Positions 48,977 to 59,133 of a stretch of DNA of 64,000 bases are shown here, piece after piece. The notes under the pieces are model-generated. The model had not been told where the DNA came from. It was given only the letters and a program-made list of their open reading frames with translations, and ran no database searches. Source of the stretch: Sclerodactyla briareus (taxonomy: Eukaryota; Echinodermata; Holothuroidea; Dendrochirotida; Sclerodactylidae); assembly GCA_026419785.1 (NCBI GenBank), contig JAODTK010005685.1:62001-126000 (forward strand), written 5' to 3'. A program made the translations under genes and the position numbers. How positions within the stretch are numbered: the first letter of the stretch is position 1; each line of letters starts with the position of its first letter.

Positions 48977-49720
48977 ATAATAAAATACATTCCACATCTG
49001 CAGCACAGACCACATTCTTTGTATTTAAATAGTCCAGGCTTTAAGCACTGGAGACTAAAATTTCACCCCGCAACTCCCACTACGACGTAAGGGGACTTTT
49101 TTGCCTCACTGTGCTCTTTGCCCCTGCGAAGTGACCGAGCAAATTTGGGAAGTTGTTCCTCTGACTCCCTCAACTTTGGTGCTGACGGAGGACAAAACTC
49201 GCATCGTGCTTTGTGTTTTATTGTTTTCCTTTTTCGTCGAACTCTTCGTATTCGTAATAACCAAACTTGATTATCGGAGAGTCGGCATCAACGTCGAAAC
49301 GGTTGTTGTTGATGTTATATGTGTCCCCATATATGTTTGATTGACGTGAGGTTTCACATGTGGCCACGTCAGCGCAGATTCACTTCTTCTTTGTACACAA
49401 GCTACATACTCCTTTTGTGTGCGCTGTGCAGTGCAAGTGCATTCAAGCACTGTAAGTTGTCTCTTACCACCCCAGCTAGCTCTAGGCATCTGGCACTCTA
49501 GCACTGCCGGGGACAGATGCATGGCGCACGGCAGGCCGCCGAGTGCAGCGCGAATACATTTTTTGGGCAGTCTTTTGGTGAACTACCGAGTATGTGCCAC
49601 GTTAGTCCGAAGTTGGTCGTCGGTAATCAAACAAATCCAAAAGCATCATTATAGTTACATAGAATTTTTTTTTATTTTCAATCCCCACAATCCCACTTCA
49701 ATAGCCAAAAATAATGTCTC
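48977..49720. other. Unassigned non-coding DNA
   Basis: Nothing recognised. The 168-codon frame 49,419-49,925 spans this region and the GC-rich patch and has no domain I can see. Confidence 0.4.
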
Positions 49721-49724
49721 ACCT

Positions 49725-49840
49725 CGACCCGCCTCGGCCCAAAACCCGAGGCCGGAAGCTAAGAGGCTGAGGCCGCAGCCTCCGTGGCCGAGGCCGCCAA
49801 AACGGGCCTCGCGGCGAGGCGCCTCGCGTCCTCCAACACT
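49725..49840. repeat. GC-rich GAGGCCG short repeat, locus 2
   Basis: Degenerate GAGGCCG/CGGCCTC units with CGCGGCGAGGCGCCTCGCG, an almost perfect palindrome, at about 49,810-49,828. Same flavour as 42,722-42,795. Confidence 0.55.
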
Positions 49841-50535
49841 TGGGGACTGGTCGATAAACCTTCTCCATCAGTCCCTACTTAATCAAGTTGTTTCCTGGGT
49901 TATGCAACAGATTGCCAGTGGATAACCGTCTTTTCTTTTCCTCCCTTTTCAGATCGTTAAAATGAAGATTCCTCGCTTTCTCTGATGTCCTTCTATGCTG
50001 TCTTTTCTTCATTATGTACTGTAGGGAGTAAATTACTTCAGCATGAAGTGATCTGCCTGCTGAAGTATTCGTGGAGGCTTAGGAGTTTTGCAGGATTAAA
50101 TTCAAATGAGATTCGGGAATAGGGGCCCCGTCATGATACCACATCACGTAAGTGACCATCCAATATGCATCCTGTCTTTAGCTTTCACTGGGGTCAAACT
50201 GTAAAGCTTGACTTCATGAATCCACACCATTATTTTTTTTAGGTCATTCGTTCACGTGGATGATGGCAAGCTTCTAACAGATTCTCTCCAGCACATGCTG
50301 AGTGTCTTGACGTTGACTGTTATCAAATCTCTGTGCGCCATTCTCTGATCCTCTGATGTGTCCAAACCATGGAGCCATTTTTTTTAACGTGAGAGGCAAT
50401 ATTAGGCAAATGCATGCAACTATCTAATGCATTCGCATTAATATGTGTAAGCGACCCACAGTTTGTGTTTTTAATTTTAACTCTGATTTTAATTTTCAGG
50501 AAAGCTTTAAAGGCAAATTATAAGCAGAGCGACAT
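49841..50535. other. Unassigned non-coding DNA
   Basis: Nothing recognised. Confidence 0.45.
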
Positions 50536-50539
50536 GTGA

Positions 50540-50685
50540 AAAGTGCCAGTATGTGTGCATGTAGTTTCATGGCAAGGAGTGCAATCACCTTCCAGCACGT
50601 GGGTGGGGGAAATTTTTCTTCTAGGCTATAGGTAGGGGGGCTGATGCCAAGAGTCGGTTGTACAGCCACACCAGGACAGTTGCCA
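50540..50685 (+). repeat. Dispersed repeat, copy 1
   Basis: AAGTGCCAGTATGTGTGCAT, a CTTCTAGGCTATAGGTAGGG-like block and AGTCGGTTGTACA recur in the same order at 57,848-57,955 (AAGTGCCAGTATGTGTACAT, CGAACTATAAGATAGGG, AGTTGGTTGTACA). Unknown family, non-coding. Confidence 0.55.
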
Positions 50686-51860
50686 AAGCCTACGATAAAC
50701 ATGACGTATTGGCATCTTCCATTATTTATATAGCAGCACAATCAGTAATAGGCGGTCATCGTAGCTTCTGGGGCCAGTTACAATCCCCCCTGATCTTAAG
50801 ATCTCTGCAACATTTTAAGTGTTGGGTATATTTTGGTTTAAGGTGTAAGCCTGCCGTTCTCCGCTGCCACCGCCGTGGGAAACTTCAGCGTAATTACTAT
50901 TTAACGTTTTGTCCGATTCCGATTGCTCTGAAACTGGTACACAATTCCCGCCCCAGTGAAGTGAAAACTTGAAGTGTTCGTAAGTGGGTATCACTGCCTG
51001 TCTGTTTGCCCTCAATGTCACATGGGTTTGACACAAAAGTACACAGTCTGATTTACACAAAACTTGGTGGATGGGACAAAAGTTGGTTCAGAAAAACATG
51101 ATGGTGAGGTAAAGGTCACACAGAGATCAAAATGGGGGTTTTCATGGTTTTGTAAAATTATCGTATTCAACAGACACCTGGTGGAAGTGGGGAGGTTATT
51201 AGTCCTAAACAACCATGAAGGTCATTGGGAAAGCACGGGAAAGTCAAATTTGAATAAATCATGCCATTTTCTAACGTTGTATTTATTACAAACTCGGAGA
51301 ATGGGGACTACCAGTTGATCCGAAAAATAGGTAGGGCCATCCAGTCCACAGGAGTCGAATGGACATAATTGTCATATAACATAAATTTTTCTAAACAAGG
51401 TCTAGAAAGGCCATTTCTGCAGGGATATACATGTCTGCCAGTTTTTCCCGCCTGGACATGTCTGGTTCTTCTCTGAAAACAACCTCACCCTGCTCTATAT
51501 GTGGAAATGTGGATGCGCAATTGAAAAATGCACAGGATTAATGATGGGATGTTAAATCATGGCATCCCCTTGGGCAGGGAATCAAAAAATGTCTGTATCA
51601 TCAGGCCCTGGAACCTATCATTTAAGAAGGGGAAGGCCAGAATCTAGTAGTGTCAATCCTCACTCACAATGTGTACAACGTGTGCAACACCTTGTCCTCA
51701 ACCAGATGGGTGTCATCTGGGATCTCAGGGGTGAAAAATTGGGGGGGGGGGGTGAGTGGGGGTCAACAGGTTGGGGGTCAGGAGGGGGGAAACAGGTCCC
51801 CCACTTTTCGACAATGTTTCTCATTGGGACTTAACATTTTCACACAGTAGAGTTCTGTAA
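50686..51860. other. Unassigned DNA, partly GGTCA-type repeat
   Basis: 51,020-51,240 contains ACACAAAACTTGGTGGATGG and GGTAAAGGTCACACAGAGATC, resembling the degenerate TGACCT/AACTTGG repeat units elsewhere in the window. A G-tract lies near 51,741. No gene recognised. Confidence 0.4.
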
Positions 51861-51956
51861 CAATGTGGCCTATCCCCCTCCCCCCCACCCATCCCTCCCC
51901 AACAAGATCCAATAATCTATTTCACTTACTAAACTTCCCCATATTGCACTTTGCAC
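51861..51956. repeat. Left fragment of 155 bp tandem repeat
   Basis: CCCCCTCCCCCCCACC... AACAAGATCCAATAATCTAT matches the TTCCCCCTCCCCCC... AACAAGATTCAATACTTTAT part of the 155 bp unit found at 54,115-54,560. The GC-rich block therefore seems to lie within a once continuous array. Confidence 0.5.
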
Positions 51957-52335
51957 CCCACCCACCGCGCTCGATCGACCCGCCCTGTCCGCTGAGAGAC
52001 GGAAACACGGCCCGTTTATGGAGCAACCGGCCTCACCCGAGGGGTGGGAGCCGTGCTCTCTGCAGCCGTCTCTGCCATTACTCCGTGGACCCCATGGCTT
52101 ACTTCGAAGCAGTCATCACCTTCACTAGGACGCGTTTTTCCTGACGCCACACGTCGCTCGACCTACCACCCTGTGTCGCATGAGAGACAGAACGCATCCG
52201 GCCCCATTACGGAGCAACCGGCCTCACACCCCCCGCCGAGGTAGCCTTGGCTCTCTAACCTCTACAACACAGCCGGCCCTATTACAGCCGGCTCTGGCCG
52301 TACTCCGCTTACAGCGGAGTGCCAGCACGGGGGTG
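51957..52335. repeat. GC-rich ~165 bp tandem repeat (two units)
   Basis: TGAGAGACGGAAACACGGCC... ATGGAGCAACCGGCCTCACC at about 51,991-52,037 recurs as TGAGAGACAGAACGCATCCG... ACGGAGCAACCGGCCTCACA at about 52,170-52,230, each unit ending in a CTCTGGCC-like and TACTCCG block. Sharply GC-richer than its surroundings. Confidence 0.65.
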
Positions 52336-53480
52336 TGGGCCGTTCCGTTTTCCCCAGCCTTGACTTGTCTCACTAGAGACTCCAGGCCTTTACCCGTCTC
52401 CTCCGTCCTTCCCGAACCGGTCTGCCCTCCAGAGCCGTGAACCGTCCTCTTCCGGCCTTCCCCGAGCCGGTTCTGCCCTCCGAGTGCGCCGTGGGTAGGC
52501 TCTCCAGGCCGTGAACCGTCTCTTACGGCCTTCCCGAACCGGGTTCTGCCCTCCGGAGACGTGGGTAGGCTCTCCAGAGCAGGGTGGAAACCGTTCCTGT
52601 TGGCCGTCTCGAGCCGTTTTTGTCGACCTCTTCCGACTCTCTGGAGCTGTGGTCGGACTTTTCGGCCCTCTGATTTAGAGGGGCTCCCCCGGCCGAGGGC
52701 GGCCTTCCCGTTTTCCAGTTCGTGGTCTGACTTTATCAGCAGCCTGGGCCAGACGGGATGATCCCGGTCCGAGGGTTTAGCCCTCTCGACCCTCCGGAGC
52801 CTTCATCCACTTCTCCCGACTCTCCTGAGCCAGATCGGACCTACAGAGGCCCGACGGTTCGACTTTCCCATTCTCTGGATCCGCGGATCGACTCTTCACG
52901 CCATCCGAAGCCAGCTCACCTGTACAGGGGTCGCTCATCCCGGGCTTGCCTAGCCGGAGCCCGACTCTTCCTGCCCTCCTGTGTGAGGATCGGCCCTAAC
53001 GAGCCCGAGAGGATCGGAAACCGGCCGACTCACCAGGCCTGGTCAGACATATTCCTGCCCTCCTGGTGAGATCAGCGCTACGAGCCGAGGATCGAGCCTG
53101 CGACTCTCCAGAGCGGGGTCCAACTCTTCCTGCCGGCTCCCATGAGCATTGATCCCCTGGGATTGGTTCATCACGAGTTCCATAGCCGTATATTAGTCCG
53201 ACTATCCCTGCACCCTGGGTGAAGGTCGGACCTACCGAGGCTGAGGATCGCGGCCTGCGACTATCCAGACACAGTGTGGCCCCCAACTCTTTCGGCCCCT
53301 CATGAGCCAGGATCGACTCTCCCGAGAGTGGGTGGGCTCACCCGTTGATCGACTCTCAGGCCCTCCAGGGCCAGATTGGTCCTCCCAAGCCTGCGGTCAC
53401 AGCCTCGCACCTACCCTTTCGACCTTCGAACCAAGTCAGCTCTTTCGAGGGCGGCTTCGTTGGGGTAGAACCCCACGGCG
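52336..53480. repeat. GC-rich ~70 bp degenerate tandem repeat
   Basis: A long series of degenerate units follows the pattern CTCTTCCGGCCCTCC, GAGCC.GGATCG.ACTCTC and CAGAGC. The clearest are GTGGGTAGGCTCTCCAG (52,489 and 52,561) and GAACCG..TTCTGCCCTCC (several between 52,410 and 52,560). Unit length drifts between 60 and 80. The many overlapping open frames come from high GC and the repeat. Confidence 0.6.
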
Positions 53481-54115
53481 GTCGTGGTGTCGGGTTCACA
53501 CGTCGAGAGACTTACCTCTGCACCGTCGGAATTCTATCCACGGTTGGAGCGTCAGGTGTGGGTGTCCGATGCGGACACGGCACTGGTATGGGGAAAACGA
53601 AGTTTCGTTCGTCAAACGCATTCACCTTCTTCCTATGTAGTCAGTGTCTCTCCGCATCGAGGCTTTCTATTCGTGGGATGGAATTGGATAGAGAGCCTCG
53701 CAAGGCCGAGATCTCTGAGCAAGGTTTCGCTCGGGTTCACAAATGTGCAATACCCCGTTGCACCGAGCTGGTGAGTCGGCCACCTCCTCGTTCTCCCGAC
53801 CTACGCTTCTTCGCGAGAGGTATGCGAGCGTCGATGGGGTTTACCACACGACGTTCGTTTTTTCATGCTGCTGCTCCAACACCGTCTCGGCCTAGCCGGC
53901 ACGAGGGGCTGCTCTGCATCTACAATCGACCAACAACCCCTGCTCGTGACGGCACGGACCCGACCCGCATCCAGTTGCCCTTTGCGGGTAGAGCGCGGAC
54001 CACTTACTCTTTTTGGGTTGGCAGCTTGCTCGTAACGGGTAAACGCCTCGCCGTCCACTGCATCGGACATTCGGACAGTTCTAGCGCGAGGGCCCTGGCA
54101 TATGGGTGGCCATAA
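53345..54115 (+). CDS. Unrecognised 256-codon open frame in GC-rich block
   Basis: An ATG-initiated frame runs to a stop at 54,113-54,115. Its first part overlaps the degenerate repeat; from about 53,480 the DNA is single-copy in this window. I see no known domain, signal peptide or zinc knuckle. Open frames also exist on the minus strand (53,801-54,070), as expected from GC content. The block could be part of a retroelement of which only this end is inserted. Treat it as possible, not established, coding sequence. Confidence 0.15.
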   Translation: MIDSQALQGQIGPPKPAVTASHLPFRPSNQVSSFEGGFVGVEPHGGRGVGFTRRETYLCTVGILSTVGASGVGVRCGHGTGMGKTKFRSSNAFTFFLCSQCLSASRLSIRGMELDREPRKAEISEQGFARVHKCAIPRCTELVSRPPPRSPDLRFFARGMRASMGFTTRRSFFHAAAPTPSRPSRHEGLLCIYNRPTTPARDGTDPTRIQLPFAGRARTTYSFWVGSLLVTGKRLAVHCIGHSDSSSARALAYGWP

Positions 54116-54560
54116 ACTTTATCTAAACCTCTATCAGCCTGATTGTAAGCTCTGAAAGAGGAATGTGGAAACTGCAATTTTTTTCGACTTGAAGACCCTA
54201 AACAAGTACACATCTGTCTTCAGTATCTGGTAATTACATTGTGTTCCCCCTCCCCCCCAAACAAGATTCAATACTTTATCAAACATCTGACAAGCCTTGA
54301 ATTGTTAAAGCTTGAAATCGATGTGGGACTGCATTTTTCCAAATCGAAGACCCAAAACAAGTACACATCGTATTCAGTATCGGTATATGACCATTGGTCC
54401 CCCCTGCCTCCCCAACAAATCCAATACTTTAATCTAAGCATCTGACAAACCCTTGATTGTTTACAGCTATGAATCGAATGTGGAACTGAGTTTCCGAATC
54501 GAAGACCCAAAAAAGTAACATCCGTCGTCAGTATCTGTTATGGACATTGTGTCTGGGGGA
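54116..54560. repeat. 155 bp tandem repeat, three units
   Basis: GAAGACCC recurs at 54,191, 54,346 and 54,501, exactly 155 bases apart. It is preceded each time by TGTGGRACTGCATTTTTC-like sequence and followed by AAACAAGTACACATC, CAGTATCTG and a CATTGTGT/CCCCC block with AACAAATCCAATACTTTA. A left piece lies at 51,861-51,956, on the other side of the GC-rich block. Confidence 0.85.
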
Positions 54561-57500
54561 TAGCCTACCGAAGGGCCGGCATGACTTCTAGTAAAGATAT
54601 CACTGGGAAACTATGCAGTCATTATGATACGATTTTTATATAAGTCTGCCCAAAGAAGAAGAATCAGGATTTTGTCGAGCCAGCATCTTGGTGAAGTTTC
54701 TGTTCCATATGGAATATTGCTGTACAATTGGTTGTTGATGCAGGGCCAATTCCCTCGTTGTAAGGTAAATGTGAAGTCTCACACTGAAGCTCCTCTATGC
54801 TTCTTTTCCAAGGAAGGAGTTAGGGGGTCTTCAAGAAATGTGAGTGAGTTTTCAGTGATGTGTTAAGGGCTGGTATGTTTGATAGCATGGGTCAGGTGAG
54901 TTAAGAGCATCCAAGAACAGGGTTTTTTTGAAAACGTACAGACGCCCCGTGGCTGGCGTCCGATCCTGGTTAGGCCTTATCAAAGACTAATTGCCAGGCC
55001 TGTGGTCGGTGCATACGAGTCTGGGAGAAAAAAAAACGATTCAGTTCCCCACAACTGAACAAAAGGCATAGGAGTCCCCATTTAAACCAGGAGGCATAAA
55101 ACAGCCAATGTGCAATCTCTGTACCTTTTCCCAGCTGTACTCATGTGCAGTCTTGTCCCTGGTATGTTGCATTGTGCCCAAAACCAAGTAGAACAGACTC
55201 GACCTCCAGAGATCCTGTCAGTGTACTGCTGTGTTCCAAGTTGTAGAGGATTTAGCGTGTCCTTACAGATCTTTAGTTTCAGTAGTTGGTGTCAAGTTTG
55301 TAAAAAAAACAATGATAGCGACAAGAGCCAATGGTGAAAACCCAAAGTCATATTCATGATAGCTGGCTTGTCATAGGGTTATGCCTCAGATTGGTTTTCT
55401 CCCCTGCCTCTTCCTGAAAAAAGTAGTTTCACTTTAAGGTAAGTGATGTGTGCGACGGGGCGCGGGATCTTCTGCGAAGCGAAATGGATATTTATCCAGC
55501 TATTATAGGGACTTCCAGTTATTAAGGGGTAAGAAATCTATAAACTGCAGATTCCGGAACGTGAGTTCTATATTTGGGGTGATTTGTGAGAATTCTTCGT
55601 GGAAGGATTTGTGCAGCTATACAAAGTATACTGGTGTGGAACCAAAATGCTGGATATTGTATCAGTTTTGTTGTGAGTCAAAATTTACTGAACATCTATG
55701 AATGAGTACATGATCCCTATTATTTTTTGAGGTCAGTTTGGGAGGTCAAACAGAGTTCAAAGATTGTGAAAACCTTGTAAACATGGTAGGCCGGATGCTT
55801 GGTATGAAACGTGGGTTTACAGTTTTCCTATGGAGTGTAAAAGGACATATCGTTTGTTATGGATTGAGGCCTTTTGAGGAAAAATTGGTTAAAGTTGTGC
55901 AAAATTGAGATTTAGCGATTACGGCTTGTGAACATGCAAACAAACCCCACCTGGATGTATAAAGCTCATACTTGGTTAGGGTTCCCCAGATAATAAGTGA
56001 ATAATCCCTGGTTTTGGGGTCAGGTGAAGGTCATTTTAAGGTCGCCAGAGGTCAGTGTATAGAAACCTTGCAGGTACGACCAAGTTGGTTTTAATGCTCG
56101 AGCACATCACTGGGCCTTCTAGCTTTTTGATCAAATTTAGGTCTGATGTTGCGTTATACGCACTCGTTGCAGCGATGTAGCCTAACTTTGCTGTAGTAGT
56201 GAAGGTCTATAAACCTGTGTATATATGATCAACAGAGGTCAGATGGATTAATCTTGCGAAACAACAAGTCGGTAATGACATTCAAAGAACAACCTGGGCC
56301 TCTTATCTTTCTGGACAAATTTAGGTCTGACTTTGCATTATACACTCATGAGAAACGAATGCTGTGCATGATTCGCCCATTTTCATTAACAAAATGTAAC
56401 AAAATGTACAAAAAAATTAATGAATAGGTTTAAAATTTCATGTTCATTCAGTGAGCTATGTAGGCCCTACAGATACCAATGGGCCAGTAACATGCATTGA
56501 AACCGAAGAGATGAAGAGTGAATCACACATGGACGACTACTGTTCAATGTTTCCAGAGAGAATTATCTGTTCACCCTGGCTGATATGTAGTCTGGTAAAG
56601 CCAGACAATCTATTCACCAATAAAGTTTTAAAAGATCAAACAACATTTCGGTCATGAATCCTTCGATAAAGCAGGTCTCCTTGTTCCCTGTTTGCAACAG
56701 TCTGCTTGTTGTGTAGTATGTACGCACGCATACGTGTTTGACCTAGAGGAGGTGGTTGCTTGTCTTCCAGTGACGTGCCATTTGTTTGACCTAAGCCTGG
56801 CCCACGTTTGGCTGTTCTGTTCAAAGTAAAATTGTATTGTCTCAAGTCACCAATTCGATGTTGCGTTTTCCCAGGTATGGTAAAAGCTCTAACCAAAATT
56901 CAAACTGTGTGTCGGAGGGCAGGAAATGAAACTGGCCTTCACTCTCAAAATAGGACTGAAGTTGTTTTGCCAATCATTTTGCCATTTCCCCTTTAATGTT
57001 CCAGACATTGCTATACAAGTTATATTACCATATGTCTTCATCTTACTTATTTTACTTTGCCAGAATGCTTTACCCACATCTGCCATGTATAGCACAAACA
57101 GATCCTTAGGTATTGGTGAGAGTATGGAATATGAGATAGAGAGTGTGATGGCCTGGCTCAGGAGCTATTATATATCGTCAAACACCCTCAATTTGCGCAC
57201 ATGTCCTATACATACCCACACTAAATTCGTGTTTAGGCAGAGATGGTAGCCGAAACTCAAAATCGGCAAATGTTTTCAGTCTTTGGGACTGTTTCCATCG
57301 TTCGTCATTAGTCAATCGGCAATTTTCGAGTAGGAATTGAGTATCTTATGGGACCTTTTAATATTACTGTCTGAGAAAAAAAGTCTGAAATTAGTGAGGG
57401 GTCCGAGCCAGTTTCACAAATGCGCAAAGTGATGTGGAGTTCAAATAAAATTAATGATGTGTTTTGTTCATCGATATAGTGTCTTTAATTTTCACGAATA

Positions 57501-57845
57501 TGCCCGTTGAGATATTCATTTGAAGAGCGTGAGGTGGTGATTCCAATGGTTGTGTTATTATTTGGATCAGAGTGGAAAGGAAAAGGAAATTATTGCAGTT
57601 CAAAGTGACAGGTGAGCAAATTGATGATGGACCAGCCTATATAATAACTGGGGAGGCACAATGACAGCCTTAATGCTGTCAATATTGAGAGAGGAAATGT
57701 CCCTGGTGAAGTCACCACTGAAAGAACGAACAATTGCATTTGTATGGGTTACATTGTATCAGCGAGGACATACATTTTGTGTTACTTCTATCTTTTGATT
57801 GCAGGAAGGTGTAGAAACACATTTCAGGTAGAGCAACCTGGATGG
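54561..57845. other. Unassigned DNA, partly GGTCA-type repeat
   Basis: 55,730-56,350 holds degenerate units with GGTCAAACAGAGTTCAAAG, GGTCAGGTGAAGGTCATTTT and two TTAGGTCTGA(T/C)(G/T)TTGC segments (about 56,139 and 56,322). The rest is unassigned. A frame at 54,624-54,866 is followed by a donor-like GGTAAATGT, but nothing identifies it as an exon. Confidence 0.4.
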
Positions 57846-57847
57846 GG

Positions 57848-57955
57848 AAAGTGCCAGTATGTGTACATGTAGTGTCAAAGTAGCTTGTGGGGACCATTCT
57901 CACTTCGAACTATAAGATAGGGTGACTGGGTCAAAAGTTGGTTGTACATGCCCCG
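57848..57955 (+). repeat. Dispersed repeat, copy 2
   Basis: Second copy of the repeat at 50,540-50,685, in the same orientation. Confidence 0.55.
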
Positions 57956-58024
57956 CCTGCACAAGGTTCTGCCACTGCTGGTCGGGGTAGGTAGCCGGCA
58001 CTCAGCGTTTCCAAAACGGCCTCT

Positions 58025-58160
58025 GAGGAGTTTGAGGGTTAGTTTTTAGGGAGTGATTAAGGGTCATTCAGAGGTCTGGCCTTAAAACATGGGGTCGAAT
58101 AAGGACCAAAGAAAGGGCTACTTTTCAACATAGATAGCCCCTGGTTCATGAAATTTCATG
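58025..58160. repeat. Left outer arm of long inverted repeat around the DIRS element
   Basis: GTCATTCAGAGGTCT, CGAATAAGGACCAAAG, CTACTTTT and AGCCCCTGGTT occur in the same order, inverted, in 63,861-64,000. The match is about 130 bases with small gaps. It lies outside the termini implied by the internal complementary region. Confidence 0.75.
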
Positions 58161-58352
58161 GCATGGGACAGGGGGTACCTCAAGAGAAACAGCAGGGCAT
58201 AGATTACTCCTCATCTTCTGAATTGAGGGCCAAGAACTTCTAGGTCTATTCATAACTACACTTAGCCAGTGATTAGGTTCCCATTTAAGGGTTCATGACC
58301 TGCAGTAATCTATGCCCCTGGTTCTCTTGAGGAACCCCTGGTCTCATGCTCA
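58157..58352. repeat. ~195 bp hairpin in the left arm
   Basis: CCTCAAGAGAA and GGGCATAGATTACT in 58,178-58,208 pair with AGTAATCTATGCCCC and TTCTCTTGAGG in 58,303-58,333. GGCATGGGACAGGGGG pairs with CCCCTGGTCTCATGC outside them. It has no counterpart in the right arm, so it looks like a fold-back insertion into the left arm. Confidence 0.75.
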
Positions 58353-58380
58353 GAATTCATGAATCTTTTCACATACTCTA

Positions 58381-58483
58381 CTACCCCTTATACGACCATG
58401 CACCCCCCCCAATGTGCATACGAGTGTCTGGATTCTGCACATAGTACGGTTGGCAACCCCATCGCCCCTTCTCTTTTTGCCAG
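58381..58483. repeat. DIRS left inverted terminal repeat
   Basis: CTACCCCTTATACGACCATG and AGTACGGTTGGCAACCCC, with GCCCCTTCTCTTTTTGCCAG at the end, match the reverse complement of 63,732-63,831 at roughly 85 percent by eye. Confidence 0.9.
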
Positions 58484-59130
58484 ACAGATCGGCTCTTGCA
58501 CGAGTGTTTCGTTGTTCTAAAGGATACACAAAATTTTCGGCAAACGGCAAGTGTTTTGGTTCGGTGAACCAGAGGAATAGTGTCAAGCTATTTCCTCCGC
58601 TTCGAGGAGCGGGTTTGAATTGTGTATCCTTTGGAGTGGGGACATGTTTTGGCGATTTGTTGTCTCCTCTCGTGCCCGGCTCTCGGGACGTGCGTTCTAA
58701 CAGCCTAGGCTTGCCTTACATGGGAGTGTTGTTACTCCCGTCGCCTAACCGTCACTTGGGTGTATGGCACATGTAGGCTACTCTCTCACCTCCGCAGAGG
58801 TTGGTGTGGGGCCTTGGGGTGTTTGTGGGGGTTTTTGGATTCGTTAGGTGGTCAGTACTGGGTTCACTCCTTCCCTCTACCTCACACCCAGCGGGGTCCC
58901 CCTACCCCTACCACTCCCTCCACGGGTTCTCCTTACCTTCCCCGTCCCGTCCGGGCCCGGGGGGTGGGGGTTGTTATCGCGTGTTGCGTGGGAAAGTTTT
59001 TTCGCGGGCGGCGGCGACGGAGAGAGAGGGGAGGAGAGACGGAGAGTTTTTAATGTATTATGTGAACTATGTGTGATACATGCGAGGAGATCGGTTAGGT
59101 TTTTTTCCTTAGCGATCCTCCTCCAGTTTA
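58484..59130 (+). other. DIRS 5' leader region
   Basis: GC-rich leader between the terminal repeat and the gag-like frame. It contains the stretch GGAGGAGAGACGGAGAGTTT, and overlapping short frames. No conserved domain seen. Promoter signals cannot be defined by eye. Confidence 0.4.
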
Positions 59131-59133
59131 GGA

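Noticed and set aside
49419..49925. 168-codon open frame
   Set aside because: Crosses a GC-rich short repeat; no domain, no splice context, composition shifts abruptly at the repeat.
54004..54213. Minus-strand gene in the GC-rich block
   Set aside because: Short overlapping frames on both strands are expected at this GC content; no motif.
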